Shown: positions 1-9,737, counted from the first letter of the stretch. The stretch is DNA of 64,000 bases from Streptomyces hygroscopicus (GCF_026168105.1 NZ_LBMW01000021.1:62001-126000), one strand, 5' to 3'. Numbers and translations: made by a program. Notes: generated from the letters alone by a model not told the origin.

Positions 1-1
1 G

Positions 2-964
2 ATGTGGGCCGACGTGGTCGCCCGCTCGATCCGCGCCGCCGGCGGCCGCCCCGGACACAAGGTGCACATCTCCTACGGCTACGGCCTGTTCACCGGCGGT
101 CTCGGCGCCCACTACGGCGCCGAGCGGGCCGGATGCACCGTGATCCCCGCCTCGGGCGGCATGACGGCACGCCAGGTGCAGATCATCCAGGACTTCAAAC
201 CCGAGATCATCATGGTCACGCCTTCTTACATGCTGACCCTGCTCGACGAGTTCGAGCGCCAGGGCGTCGACCCGCGCTCCACGTCGCTGCAGGTCGGCAT
301 CTTCGGCGCGGAGCCGTGGACGGAGGAGATGCGCCGCGAGATCGAGGAGCGCACGGACATCCACGCCGTCGACATCTACGGCCTGTCCGAGGTGATCGGC
401 CCGGGTGTCGCCCAGGAATGCGTGGAGACCAAGGACGGCCTGCACGTGTGGGAGGACCACTTCTACCCCGAGGTCGTCGACCCGGTCACCGGCGACGTCC
501 TGCCCGAGGGCGAGGGCGGCGAGCTCGTCTTCACCTCTCTCACCAAGGAAGCTCTGCCGATCATCCGCTACCGCACGCGCGATCTGACCCGCCTGCTGCC
601 CGGCACGGCCCGGCCGGCCTTCCGCCGCATCGAGAAGATCACCGGCCGCTGCGACGACATGATCATCCTGCGCGGGGTGAACGTCTTCCCCAGCCAGATC
701 GAGGAGATCGTGCTGCGCACCCCGGGTGTGGCCCCCCACTTCCAGATCCAGCTGTCCCGACGCGAGCGCATGGACCACATGACCGTCCGTGTCGAAGCAC
801 GCCCCGGCATGGTTCCCGACCAACGCGAGGCCGCTGCCCGGACGATTGTGCAGCGCATCAAGGACGGCGTCGGCGTGAGCGTCGAGGTCGTGATCGTCGA
901 GCCGGACACCCTGGAGCGGTCACTGGGCAAGCTCCGCCGCGTCAAGGATCTACGCGAGGCATGA
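2..964 (+). CDS. paaK: Phenylacetate-CoA ligase family protein, 3' part
   Basis: The 5' end lies outside the window; 320 residues remain of a family usually near 430. Enzymes of this adenylate-forming family activate aryl acids such as phenylacetate with ATP and CoA in the cytoplasm. Visible hallmarks are DIYGLSEVIGPG in the core, the LPIIRYRTRDL segment that precedes the hinge, and a C-terminal PaaK-type domain beginning GRCDDMIILRGVNVFPSQ, which carries the mobile lid. It ends in GKLRRVKDLREA, near the usual catalytic lysine region. The exact substrate cannot be told from this part. It could serve phenylacetate breakdown or supply a starter for a secondary metabolite. No other paa gene is visible downstream. 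Confidence 0.9.
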   Translation: MWADVVARSIRAAGGRPGHKVHISYGYGLFTGGLGAHYGAERAGCTVIPASGGMTARQVQIIQDFKPEIIMVTPSYMLTLLDEFERQGVDPRSTSLQVGIFGAEPWTEEMRREIEERTDIHAVDIYGLSEVIGPGVAQECVETKDGLHVWEDHFYPEVVDPVTGDVLPEGEGGELVFTSLTKEALPIIRYRTRDLTRLLPGTARPAFRRIEKITGRCDDMIILRGVNVFPSQIEEIVLRTPGVAPHFQIQLSRRERMDHMTVRVEARPGMVPDQREAAARTIVQRIKDGVGVSVEVVIVEPDTLERSLGKLRRVKDLREA

Positions 965-1024
965 CCGCTCCCTTGCCGCAATGGCCCGAAAGTCGAGGCG
1001 TCCGCCTCCCTGCTGACCGCCGCA

Positions 1025-1088
1025 GCCGCCCCGCGTCCAATGATCTCGGCCGGTAAGCCGCCCCGCCTCCAATGATCTCGGCCGGTAA
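1025..1088. repeat. Two tandem 32-bp direct repeats
   Basis: Two adjacent copies of a 32-bp unit beginning GCCGCCCCGC and ending TCTCGGCCGGTAA differ at one base. A partial third copy (GCCGCCC) follows. They lie between the ligase stop and an IS3 transposase relic. They look like a local duplication at an insertion scar. Confidence 0.85.
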
Positions 1089-1237
1089 GCCGCCCTCGGT
1101 TTCGTAGCGGCCGGTTCGCCTGTTTTCAGGCGGCGTCCCATTGGCCGGGGAACAGTAGTAGGCGGCTTCGAATTCCTCGGGTGGGACGTGGCCGAGGGCG
1201 GAGTGCAGGCGCTCGGAGCCGTACCAGTCACTCCCTG
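1085..1237 (-). pseudogene. IS3-family transposase OrfB, C-terminal remnant
   Basis: The minus strand encodes WYGSERLHSALGHVPPEEFE, the typical C-terminal signature of IS3-family DDE transposases (N-x-R-x-HSALGY-x-P-x-E-F/Y). Nothing of the catalytic core remains and no terminal inverted repeat was recognised. It is a short relic, truncated on both sides, and marks an old insertion downstream of the ligase gene. Confidence 0.75.
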
Positions 1238-1771
1238 CGGCTCTGCCGGACCCAGAACGCCTGAAGATCACCAACGGCATCCCCGGGACAGAGCCGACTG
1301 CCGGTCAGAGCCGTTCAGTGGAAGGATCCCGGACCCGCGTTGAGCGGGTGGACGGATCGTTGAACCCATGAGGGTGGGAGTGCGTTGTGTGTTCGGGGGC
1401 GGGGTGCGGGACTCCATGCCTTGGGTGTGTTCGCTCGGGAGTCGAGCGGCCGGGGCGGGGGCGGTGAGTGCTGGATGGCGTGCGTGCATGGAAAAGGTGT
1501 ATGAGGCAATGAGCAGTGAATCCGCGGAGGCCGGGCCGGGTTGTGGCGGGGAATCTCCCACACGCACCACCATCATGGCGCCCTCCACCCGGCAGCCCCA
1601 CCACGCGCCGTCCGGGCGCAGTCGTCGGCGACAACGGGGAGCGGACCATGACCGGGACCCCGTTCAAGTCCACGGTCACCTGCTCGTCGGTGTCCGGGGC
1701 CGTGGGTGTGCCCCTGAACACCCTGTGGTGGGCACGGTAGGAGGCTCCATGCGGATTCATCGCTGTCCCGG
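1238..1771. other. Stretch without a confident gene
   Basis: The sigma-factor gene ends at its right edge. On the minus strand an open frame from an ATG at 1760 begins MNPHGASYRA and holds a plausible short stretch (TVDLNGVPVMVRSPL, roughly 1635-1690). It then becomes Pro/His/Arg/Thr-rich, as a non-coding high-GC frame does. It might be the N-terminal part of a small protein downstream of the sigma factor, but I do not call it. Confidence 0.35.
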
Positions 1772-2365
1772 TCAGGCGGAGGAACTTGGCCGGTGGCGCA
1801 TGGTGTGTGCGGTGGCCACGTCGCTTCCGACGGGAATGGCACCGCGCTCCTGGAGCGCGAGACGAAGGGAACGAAGGGCGTAGAAAATTCGTGATTTCAC
1901 CGTGCCCACAGGGATGCCAAGTGCCTTGGCTGCCTCCTCGACGGTTCTGCCGAGGTAGTACGTCTCGTGCAGCACTCCTTGGTGGATCGGAGACAGGGCC
2001 TTGAGAGCCTCGCTTACTACCACGGCGGACAACATTCTTTCGATGTGGTCGAGTTCGCAGGCCTCCTGTTCGAGCCAGGCAGCGCCGTCCACCTCCTGGG
2101 GGCGGACCAGCTTCTTGCGGTGTCCGTCGATGACAAGGTTGCGTGCGACGGTGAACAGCCAAGGGCGCAGCATCTCCTCGCCCGAGTTGTACTTGCGCCA
2201 GCAGCGCAGCAGGGTTTCCTGCACGATGTCCTCGGCTCTGTGGCGGTCACCGCCCAACATCCGGCACACATAAGCGAGCAGTGCCGGCACGTGTTCGCTG
2301 CACTCGGCGAACAGAGCCTGCTCGCGCTCTTCGGCGCCCGTGGATCCGATGACGTTCCAGCTCAT
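1772..2365 (-). CDS. ECF-type RNA polymerase sigma factor (sigma-70 family)
   Basis: This is a 197-residue alternative sigma factor of the extracytoplasmic-function group, which directs RNA polymerase to a stress or envelope regulon. Region 2 reads MLGGDRHRAEDIVQETLLRCWRK followed by LRPWLFTVARNLVIDGHRKK. Region 4 has SPIHQGVLHETYYLGRTVEE, then the helix-turn-helix AAKALGIPVGTVKSRIFYAL. A longer frame opens with a GTG at 2425, but the ATG at 2365 has GAGGAG six bases upstream, so it is preferred. No zinc-binding anti-sigma gene is adjacent. The secreted protease and amidase genes on the same strand lie upstream and could be targets, but nothing here proves it. Confidence 0.92.
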   Translation of the reverse strand: MSWNVIGSTGAEEREQALFAECSEHVPALLAYVCRMLGGDRHRAEDIVQETLLRCWRKYNSGEEMLRPWLFTVARNLVIDGHRKKLVRPQEVDGAAWLEQEACELDHIERMLSAVVVSEALKALSPIHQGVLHETYYLGRTVEEAAKALGIPVGTVKSRIFYALRSLRLALQERGAIPVGSDVATAHTMRHRPSSSA

Positions 2366-2907
2366 CGCTGACTCCTCGTGATGCCCGTTCGTGCTGACGG
2401 GTAGCGAGGCCGGATCGGCGCTCACGGCCCCGGCACAAATGCTGAGGGGCGTTGTGCCACATCCGATTGATGGATGATTGACGTCAGGGCGGACCGGATG
2501 TTATGCCTGTTTTGTGTATGGCTTCCGGCTCAGTACGGCGGCAAGCCGCCTGTGGGGGCTGCTCTCCGAATGATTCGGTCGCGCAACCGCCCAGCGGCCA
2601 CGTGAGGTGCTGCGGGCGCCGACCGTGACTCGTTGACCTTGTACCCCGCACAGGACGGGTTCACACGGGCTCGGCTGTGGGCAGCGCGGGCGGACAGTGC
2701 TCGTGCCAGGTCTCCGGGTGACCGCGTGGTGCTCCGTAGGCTGCCGGGGATTGGCTCCGGTGTGGCTGCGCGGTCCGTGCGACGTAGACATCGTGGCGTG
2801 CTGCACGCACACGCCAGGCGTCCTGGGCCATCCGCCGGCTTCCTGCCTGGAACCGGTCACAGAGCCACGGAACCTGGTGGCGCAGCGGGGCCCCATGCCG
2901 CCGGACT
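2366..2907. other. Intergenic region without a recognisable gene
   Basis: It separates the sigma factor start from the end of the secreted protease gene. The open frames in it have no ribosome binding site and an Arg/Pro/Ser-biased composition. The sigma factor promoter must lie here. Confidence 0.5.
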
Positions 2908-4011
2908 TCACCTCGTGTCAGAAGTGTGGGCAAACCTCGCGCTCACCGCACCGTAGACGCCCTTTGCGACCGGGCCGAGCCGGGGCCCGGCCAGCCAGGT
3001 GGCGGAGACGGAACCGATGGACGTGTTGCTGATGAGAGCGAGCGACCCGTCGGCGTTGCGGGCGAACCAGCCTCCGCCCGACGAGCCGCCTGTCATCGTG
3101 CAGCCGATCCGGTACATCGTCGGCTGGTCCGCCCGGATGGAGAGCCGTCCGGGCCGGTTCGGGCAGGAGAACATCTGCTCCCCGTCGAAGGGCGGGGCCG
3201 CGGGGTAACCCCACGCGGACGTTGCCGGGACGGCGGTCGGCGTGGCCACGTCGAAGCGGACGGGTGCGGCCTGGCCGATCGTCTCCTCCAAGGACGCAAA
3301 ACCGGCCGGTGACCGCACATGTAGGACGGCGAAGTCGAAAGGCGCGCCCGCGCCACCAGTCGGAGCTCCCTCGGATATCCACTCTGAGGAGGTCTGGGCC
3401 CAGTCCGCCCACCAGGTGCCGAAGGGTGCGATGCGGTCCAGGGAGGCGTAGTGCCGGGCTTGGCCCGACAGCCCCTCATTGTTGTACGACGGGACGAAGA
3501 CGATGTTGCGGTACCAGCCGCCCCGAGCGCCTGCATGTACACAATGCCCGGCCGTCCAGACCAAGTTGGATTGCCCGGGGTGAGCCGGGTCCCGGACGGC
3601 CGTGGCGGAACACACGCTGGGACCTTCAGGGGTGTCGAAGAACACCTTGCCGACCACGGCGGCGTTCGCGTGGTACGGCGTGGGTTCCGGCTGCGCTTTG
3701 ATGGGGGTGGGCTCGGGATCCGACACGCCGACATCGCCGAGGACGTTCGCCACCGGAGTGTCGGGGTTCCGGGAGTGCGACATCCGGTCGGCACTCCACA
3801 GTCCTTTGATCACCGGATTGAAGAAGTCCCCAGCATCCCGCAACCATTGGGCGGGACTCCAGTCCTTCCACCCGGCGGCCGATCGATTCGCCGACGACTG
3901 AGAATCCTTTCCCCCCGATCCTGGTGCGGAATCGGTCAGCCCGCACGCGGACAGGGCCACGAGGACGGCCATGAACACCGCGGTCAGACGAAACCGTCGC
4001 TTGGGGACCAT
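2908..4011 (-). CDS. Secreted trypsin-like serine protease, lipoprotein
   Basis: This 367-residue protein starts with a lipoprotein signal peptide: basic MVPKRRFR, a hydrophobic core, and the lipobox LSAC with Cys23. A disordered Pro-rich linker follows, then a chymotrypsin-fold peptidase. The triad is visible as TAGHC (His156), PFDFAVLHV (Asp226) and TGGSSGGGW (Ser311), so it should be active. Cysteines flank the histidine and serine (Cys134/Cys157; Cys283/Cys304), as in other secreted trypsins. The ATG at 4011 is preceded by CGGAG nine bases upstream; the longer frame upstream lacks a signal peptide. The substrate is unknown. It lies next to a secreted amidase on the same strand, suggesting a cell-envelope role. 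Confidence 0.9.
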   Translation of the reverse strand: MVPKRRFRLTAVFMAVLVALSACGLTDSAPGSGGKDSQSSANRSAAGWKDWSPAQWLRDAGDFFNPVIKGLWSADRMSHSRNPDTPVANVLGDVGVSDPEPTPIKAQPEPTPYHANAAVVGKVFFDTPEGPSVCSATAVRDPAHPGQSNLVWTAGHCVHAGARGGWYRNIVFVPSYNNEGLSGQARHYASLDRIAPFGTWWADWAQTSSEWISEGAPTGGAGAPFDFAVLHVRSPAGFASLEETIGQAAPVRFDVATPTAVPATSAWGYPAAPPFDGEQMFSCPNRPGRLSIRADQPTMYRIGCTMTGGSSGGGWFARNADGSLALISNTSIGSVSATWLAGPRLGPVAKGVYGAVSARFAHTSDTR

Positions 4012-4393
4012 GCGAGAAGACTCCGATCTTTCTCTCGTCCTGTTTCGGCCACACACTCCTGTGCTTGCTACGACGACGGAACCGGGGCTGTTGTTCAACG
4101 AAATCGCCCGCCTGTGCTGGGTGTTTCCAGTGCCAAGCCATCGATGGACGGTGACGCGGGTGATGTCGCAGCAACCGGCGGCACCGCTTTGCAGGACGGC
4201 AGCGGTAAACCGGGGCAGGTAGGCAGCCAGGAGACCGGCGCCTGCTGGGGAATCCACTCAGCAGCCATGCATCTGTCTGGTCAACACACCGTCCAGGTCG
4301 GTGCCTAGGGCCAACACCGGAACGCCAGAACCAGCGATTCAGTGACCTGCGCGCGAACCGCGGTCCTCCGGAAGCGGCCGGACGGGAAGGCGT
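4012..4393. other. Intergenic region upstream of the protease gene
   Basis: No supported gene is present. The region should hold the protease promoter and the amidase transcript end. I saw no clear repeat or strong hairpin. Confidence 0.45.
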
Positions 4394-5611
4394 CTACCTC
4401 CCCGCGGACTTCAGAAGCCGCGCGACATCTGCGCGAATCGCCTCCAGGCCGAGGTACGCCGTCGTGCCGGGGCACTCCGTGGGAATCCAGTCCCGGTGTC
4501 CGTTCAGCGTCCTCGCCTGCTTTCGTTTTCCATTGACCGGGTTGCGGTAGGCGATGCCTGCCTGGGGGTCCAGGCCGTGCTTGTCGGCCAGCGAGGCGAG
4601 GAGCTGGGTGAGGGAGCGGCGCATGGCCGGCGAGGGCCTCCCGGTGCGGAAGTCGCCCAGCAGAGCGATGCCGAGGTTGCCGGAGTTGAAGCCGATGGTG
4701 TGGAAGGCCGTGACCACCTTGCCGTCCTTGTCATGGGCGGGAATGCCGTCGTTGCCCGACCAACGGCCCTCGTAGATCCGGCCGTTGTGGTCGACGAGGA
4801 AGTGGTAGCCGATGTCGCCCCAGTCGTTGCCGACCGCGTGGAGTTCGTAGATGGCGCGCACCGTCGCCGCGGGATTCGGATCGTCGTTCGCCGTGACGGT
4901 GTGGTGGACAGTGAGCGCCTGCAGGGGGAAGAAGCGGGTCGGGGAGGACTCCTTGCCGTTCGGCAAGAAGCGCTTGCTCTCGTCGGCTCCCCACCCCGCG
5001 CGTGAGACGAAATTCTCCGGTGGGAACGCCGGCGACGGCTTCACCGTCGGCGTTGCGGAGACATGCGTCGGGGACCCATCGCCGGGCGCGTCCGGCGACG
5101 GGCCCAGACCGGCGTCGACGGCGGTCGCGTTCACGATGTCCGCCTGCGACGGCGCGTCGATCTGATAACCGAAGCTGCCGCGGCCAGGTACCAACGCCCT
5201 GGACGGAGCGGACGTCTTCACCAAGGCGTCTTTGGGGTCCTTCCCACACGGGCAGCCCGCACTCACCATCTGCCAGGCACCGGGTGCGCCCGTCTTGTCG
5301 TACAGACGGATCCTGATGCCACGCTGCGGGCCGGTCCAGGTGATCCCGACCGCGGTGATGGGGAAGTCCGTCCGATGGACGCCTCTGCCCGGCGAGGACG
5401 TCGCCAGGACACGGGTCTTGACCCCCGGCGACGGTGAAGCCGCGCCGCCGGAGGCCTGTGAGCCGGGCACATCGGCGAGTGGGTGATCGCACGAGGTGAG
5501 CACCGGAGTCATGGCCGTCGCTCCTATCCCGTACAACAACAGTCGACGTGACAGGGCGAGGGAGCCGACGACGCCATGTGCAGGGGTCTGATCGGCCGGT
5601 GAGTTCGACAA
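4394..5611 (-). CDS. N-acetylmuramoyl-L-alanine amidase (PGRP/amidase_2), exported
   Basis: This 405-residue exported amidase cuts between MurNAc and the stem peptide of peptidoglycan. The N-terminus has SRRLLLYG followed by a hydrophobic stretch and the lipobox LTSC (Cys41), so it is probably a Tat-exported lipoprotein. Residues about 200-400 form the amidase_2/PGRP domain. Likely zinc ligands are the HH of TVHHTVT (His236/237), His372 in LNGHRDW and Cys380 in TECPG. Tyr269 in DIGYHF completes the usual catalytic set. The start is a TTG at 5611 with GGAGGA six bases upstream. Residues 60-200 are a Ser/Pro-rich region plus a small beta domain of unknown function. Confidence 0.93.
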   Translation of the reverse strand: MSNSPADQTPAHGVVGSLALSRRLLLYGIGATAMTPVLTSCDHPLADVPGSQASGGAASPSPGVKTRVLATSSPGRGVHRTDFPITAVGITWTGPQRGIRIRLYDKTGAPGAWQMVSAGCPCGKDPKDALVKTSAPSRALVPGRGSFGYQIDAPSQADIVNATAVDAGLGPSPDAPGDGSPTHVSATPTVKPSPAFPPENFVSRAGWGADESKRFLPNGKESSPTRFFPLQALTVHHTVTANDDPNPAATVRAIYELHAVGNDWGDIGYHFLVDHNGRIYEGRWSGNDGIPAHDKDGKVVTAFHTIGFNSGNLGIALLGDFRTGRPSPAMRRSLTQLLASLADKHGLDPQAGIAYRNPVNGKRKQARTLNGHRDWIPTECPGTTAYLGLEAIRADVARLLKSAGR

Positions 5612-5736
5612 GATGTTCCTCCGTCACCGAAGCAGGGGCTGTACGGGGAACACCTACGGCTCCCAGGAACCGTATGGTTCACGCCCGCAGCACCACGCGT
5701 CCGCGCTCCGGTACGCCCCTGCGTCACCGGCTGCGG

Positions 5737-8682
5737 CTACCCGCTCGGCTGCGGCTGGTCCAGGAGGCGAAGACCGTCCCGGACCTTCCGGGCGTCCGGG
5801 TGGTCGAGCTCCTCCAGAATGGAGAGGGCCGCCTGCCATGCGGCACGGGCCGCCTCGGTGTTCCCCAAGGCGCGCTCGGCCTCGCCAAGGTGGCCCAGGG
5901 CCGAGGCCTCCAGACACCGGTCGCCGATGCGCCGGCCCGGCACCAGGGCGCGCTGGTAGCAGTCGATGGCCGTGGCGTGGTCACCGGCGCAGTGATGGGC
6001 GTACCCGAGGCCGTCGTGCGCGGCCGCCTCGCCCATCAAGTCCCCGCTCTCCTGGTGCAGGGTGATGGCTCGGGCACAGTAGTCGACTGCCTGCTTGAAC
6101 CAGCCCAGCATGATGTGAATCCAGCCGAGTTCGTTGAGCACGCTTGCCTGCCCGCTCAGGTGTCCGGCGCCCTCGTACAGCGCGTACGCCAGTTGATGGC
6201 GACCGCACGCGGCCTCGTACCGGCCATCGCGAATGTCCTGCAGGGCCAGCAGGCGGTGCGTCTTGGCCTGCCCAAGAGGGTCCCCGAGCGAGGTGAAGAG
6301 CTCAAGAGCCCGCTCCAAGTGAGGGCGTGCTTCTTGTGTGCGCTGCAGCCGGACGAAAGCAAACCCCAGCGCTTGGTGTGCGTGCGCCTGTCCAGTGCGG
6401 TCGCTCACGCGCCGCGCAGCGGTGAGAGCAGCCTGCTGGGTCAGGAGTAAGTCGTGCCAGTATCCCTGTCTGTCCAGGAAGGAAACCATCGCGAACGCCA
6501 GCCGCCAGGCATGCCCGGCGAAGGGACCGGTGCTTGCCTGCACGACTGTGGTGCACAGCATCCGGCGCTCGGTGTGCAGCCAGCCCATGGCACGCTGCAC
6601 GTCGGTGAACTGCTCAAGGGTCGTGCCGGGCAGCAGGTCTGGTGGTCTCACGGTCTCGCGGTACGGCGCGATCAGCGCGGAGGCCCCGAGTGCGGTGTGC
6701 AGGAGGTGATCGAGCAGGCGCCGCTCAGCGCGGTGCCGTTCCGCCTCGGTGTCGTGCTCACGGGCGAGTTCGGCGGCGTAGCACCGCAGCAGGTCATGGA
6801 AGACGAAGCGGCCGGGGGCGATCTCGGTGAGCAGATGAACGCGGGCCAGATCGGCGAGAAACGTACGTGCCTCGCGCGGTGGCAGCGCGGCGAGACTGGC
6901 CGCGGTGGGCAGGGAGATCTCCGGTCCGAGATGGAGCGAGAGCAGCCGAAACAGTCGCGCTGCCCCGGTAGGCAGGGCGCGATACGACCACGAGAACGCC
7001 GCTCGCGCGTCGGTGGCGGGATCGCCGTAGGCGAAGGCGTCCAGGCTGCCCTGGCCTTCGGTGAGTTCCGCGGCAATGGCGGAGAGCGGAAAGCAGGGAT
7101 GCATGGCGGCCCGCGCCGCCACGACGGCCAGGGCGAGCGGCAGTCGCCCACAGAGGTCTACGATCGCGTCCAGGGCCTGAGGCTCGGCCGCCACGCGTGC
7201 GGCACCGATCCGGCGAGCCAGCATGTCCCTGGCCTCGTCCGGAGACATCAGATCGAGCCACAGGGGGCGGGCGCCGTTGCTCGCCACCAGCCCCTGCAAC
7301 TGGGTCCTGCTCGTGACGATGACGAAGCACGACGACGTGCCGGGAAGCAGCGGACGCACTTGTTCGGCGCTCTGCGCGTTGTCGAGCACGATCAGCATTC
7401 GGCGCTCTGCCAGCAGGCTGCGGTAAAGGGCGGCCTGCGCGAGGGGATCCGCCGGTATCTCATGCGGGGGCATTCCCAGCGCGTCGAGAACGTGCCGAAT
7501 CACGGCTTCAGGGTCTGCCGTGCTGTCGGAATCGAAACCGCGCAGACTGACGAACAGCTGGCCATCGGGGAAGCGCGAGGCGATCCGGTGTGCCCAGTGG
7601 ACGGCGAAGGTGGTCTTGCCGGTGCCTGCCATGCCGCTGATGGTCACCACGGCGGGTCGCCTCTTCTCCGACAGGAGCGCCTCAGCGTCGGCGAGCTCGG
7701 CCATACGCCCGCTGAAGACGTTCAAGACCGCAGGGAGCTGGGAAGGCTGCACGGTGATCGCGCCTTCGTCTGTTCCGTCTCTGTGTCTTTCACCCTCGTC
7801 CGGGGAGGGAACGTCCGAGTCGACACCGGTTTCCCGATCTGGCACCGAGCCGTCGCATTCGCCGTCGCGGTCTACTGCATCGACGCCGTCCACGCCACCA
7901 CCTGCCAACACCGCTCCGGGCAAGGACAGTGACGGATCCGCGGTCAGCACACGGCTGTGCAGCTCACGCAGTGCGGGGCCCGGCTCGACACCCAGCTCTT
8001 CCACGAGCATCTGGCGCGTCGAGCGGTACACCTCCAGTGCCTCCGCCTGACGGCCGCACCGGTACAAAGCCAGCAGCAGCAGTTCACTGAGCCGTTCCCG
8101 CAGCGGGTGGCGAGCCCGCAGCGATGTCAGCTCGCTGACCAGGTCCTCGTGGCGGCCCAGTACGAGGTCGATGGACAACCGGGCCTCGATCGCCCCCAGC
8201 CGGAGTTCGACCAGCCGGGACCGTTCGGCTTCGGCGAGCGGGCCGGGCACTCCGGACAGTGGAGTGCCGCCCCACTCGGCAAGCGCAGACCGCAGCAACT
8301 CACTGGCACGCGCCGGGTTGCCCTCCTTTGACAGTCGTCGGGCTTCCGCGAGCCGCGCCTCGAAGACGGCCAAGTCGAGGCAGGACTCATCGAGGCACAG
8401 CACGTAACCGTCGGCTATGGACACCACCAGCTGCGGGGGTGTGCCGGGCACTCGGTCCGGTTCCAGCACCCTGCGCAACCGCGACACGTACGTACGCACG
8501 ATCGCGACGGGATCCGAGGGCGGTTCGTCCCCCCACAGCGCGTCGACCAGCTCAGTGACGCCGACGGGCCGGCCGCGCTGCAGCAGAAGGGCCGCGAGAA
8601 CCGCACGTTGCTGAGGCGGCCCCAGGGACGCCTCCCCGCCGTTGACCCATGCCTGCACCGGTCCCAGGACGGTGAAACGCAC
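5737..8682 (-). CDS. AfsR-like SARP transcriptional regulator with NB-ARC and TPR domains
   Basis: This large SARP activator, 981 residues from the GTG at 8682 (GGAAGGG upstream), has the AfsR layout. An OmpR-type winged helix spans about 1-95 (VRFTVLGPVQAW ... VRTYVSRLRRVLEPD). A bacterial transcriptional activation domain runs to about 245. An acidic linker leads to a STAND/NB-ARC ATPase with Walker A GMAGTGKTT near residue 350 and Walker B LIVLDNAQ, and then tetratricopeptide repeats run to the C-terminus. Such proteins bind direct repeats at -35 regions and switch on secondary-metabolite or developmental genes. A longer frame reaches 8739, but its extra residues do not match the family. 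A truncated relative lies at 17584-19941, with the giant-protein locus between. Confidence 0.93.
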   Translation of the reverse strand: MRFTVLGPVQAWVNGGEASLGPPQQRAVLAALLLQRGRPVGVTELVDALWGDEPPSDPVAIVRTYVSRLRRVLEPDRVPGTPPQLVVSIADGYVLCLDESCLDLAVFEARLAEARRLSKEGNPARASELLRSALAEWGGTPLSGVPGPLAEAERSRLVELRLGAIEARLSIDLVLGRHEDLVSELTSLRARHPLRERLSELLLLALYRCGRQAEALEVYRSTRQMLVEELGVEPGPALRELHSRVLTADPSLSLPGAVLAGGGVDGVDAVDRDGECDGSVPDRETGVDSDVPSPDEGERHRDGTDEGAITVQPSQLPAVLNVFSGRMAELADAEALLSEKRRPAVVTISGMAGTGKTTFAVHWAHRIASRFPDGQLFVSLRGFDSDSTADPEAVIRHVLDALGMPPHEIPADPLAQAALYRSLLAERRMLIVLDNAQSAEQVRPLLPGTSSCFVIVTSRTQLQGLVASNGARPLWLDLMSPDEARDMLARRIGAARVAAEPQALDAIVDLCGRLPLALAVVAARAAMHPCFPLSAIAAELTEGQGSLDAFAYGDPATDARAAFSWSYRALPTGAARLFRLLSLHLGPEISLPTAASLAALPPREARTFLADLARVHLLTEIAPGRFVFHDLLRCYAAELAREHDTEAERHRAERRLLDHLLHTALGASALIAPYRETVRPPDLLPGTTLEQFTDVQRAMGWLHTERRMLCTTVVQASTGPFAGHAWRLAFAMVSFLDRQGYWHDLLLTQQAALTAARRVSDRTGQAHAHQALGFAFVRLQRTQEARPHLERALELFTSLGDPLGQAKTHRLLALQDIRDGRYEAACGRHQLAYALYEGAGHLSGQASVLNELGWIHIMLGWFKQAVDYCARAITLHQESGDLMGEAAAHDGLGYAHHCAGDHATAIDCYQRALVPGRRIGDRCLEASALGHLGEAERALGNTEAARAAWQAALSILEELDHPDARKVRDGLRLLDQPQPSG

Positions 8683-9032
8683 AGCGATCGATCCCTTCCG
8701 AGCGACACGGTCGACGAAGCCTTCATAATGCAACCACATTTTGACGTGACAACGTGCAGACTAGCCATTGGCGTGGTTGTGGGTGACGGCCTCGGTGATG
8801 AGGGTCAGACCCCTCGGACGGTGCCACCGCCATCCTCACAGTCAGATCGTCAGCCTTCGGGCTGATCGCTCTACATGAGCCGTTCGTTTGACCGGACTGC
8901 GTTTTCCGTTGGCAACGAGCCCGCGCCGATGCGCGGCGTCGCATCGCGCAAGTTCGGGCAACAGCCAGTGGTGGTGCCCAGCAAGTGACGTGGTGTTGCG
9001 ATGGACCCGCCGATGGCGCACGTGAACAGGGA
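8683..9032. other. Intergenic region upstream of the AfsR-like gene
   Basis: About 350 bp lie between the regulator start and the end of the next minus-strand gene. No gene is supported. It should contain the regulator promoter. Confidence 0.45.
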
Positions 9033-9737
9033 TTACCGGACGTTCCTGCGTGGAGCCCTGGTCGGCGTGCTGGTGGTCCGTGTCGATGCGGCCGTGGTAG
9101 GGGTTGGGGACTGCTTGCGGGGCTCTGGGTTACCGAGGGGATGCCTGGTGGCAGCTGCAGAAGCGATCCATGGTTGCTGAGGGGTCGGAGGCAGGGGCCT
9201 GGCGGGAAGGCGCCTGACGCTCTTCCCCGAGCCGTCTGCCGTCCGTTGCTGTCCGGTCCCTGGAGGGGGAGGCGCTGGCTGGACGCTTTCAGGGCTGACC
9301 GGATCGGGTGCTGTCTTTCGCACGATGTGAGGTTTGCGTTGCGGCTTCGCCGCGTCGGTCGGTGCGATACCGGCGGAAGGCCTGGCGGCAGCGGCAGAAG
9401 CGATGCTTTCTTGCCTGGGTGGTCGCTTGATGCGAGGTTTGCGTTTCAGCCCCGCCCCAGCAACCTGTTTCGGGAAGTTGTCGGTCAGCAGGGTCCGGAT
9501 GTTGGGCAGTTGCCCCGCAAAGAGGTCCTTCCCGAGCCATTCGTCGGCAAGTATCTCTTTCTGTACCGCCGCGATGACATCTCGGCGGTCTGCTTCGCTC
9601 AACTCCATGATCTCGACGGCCGCCATGAATCCATCCGGATCGGAGGATGGGCTGTAGTCCCGGTCAATGGCGATGAGTTGCTTGGCGAGACGGCTCGCCC
9701 TGTCATATGTGTATTCAGGCTGGGGTGGCGTGGCCAT
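9033..9737 (-). CDS. Unknown protein with a folded N-terminus and Pro/Arg-rich tail
   Basis: I do not recognise this 234-residue protein. The ATG at 9737 has GAGGA five to six bases upstream. Residues 1-95 look like a compact helical domain (SRLAKQLIAIDRDY, AAVEIMELSEADRRDVIAAV, GKDLFAGQLPNIRTLLTDNF). The remainder is basic and rich in Pro, Ala, Thr and Arg and should be disordered. No signal peptide or membrane segment is present. It lies just downstream of the giant gene on the same strand, with about 400 bp between, so a functional link is possible. The layout resembles the proteins at 38620-39444 and 58626-59255, though no sequence similarity among them is evident by eye. Confidence 0.75.
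   Translation of the reverse strand: MATPPQPEYTYDRASRLAKQLIAIDRDYSPSSDPDGFMAAVEIMELSEADRRDVIAAVQKEILADEWLGKDLFAGQLPNIRTLLTDNFPKQVAGAGLKRKPRIKRPPRQESIASAAAARPSAGIAPTDAAKPQRKPHIVRKTAPDPVSPESVQPAPPPPGTGQQRTADGSGKSVRRLPARPLPPTPQQPWIASAAATRHPLGNPEPRKQSPTPTTAASTRTTSTPTRAPRRNVR

Noticed and set aside
2501..2911. 136-codon minus-strand frame
   Set aside because: No ribosome binding site, biased composition, no recognisable domain.
6454..7932. Long plus-strand open frame (492 codons)
   Set aside because: It is the antisense shadow of the AfsR-like gene, has Gln/Arg/Gly-biased composition and no ribosome binding site or family match.
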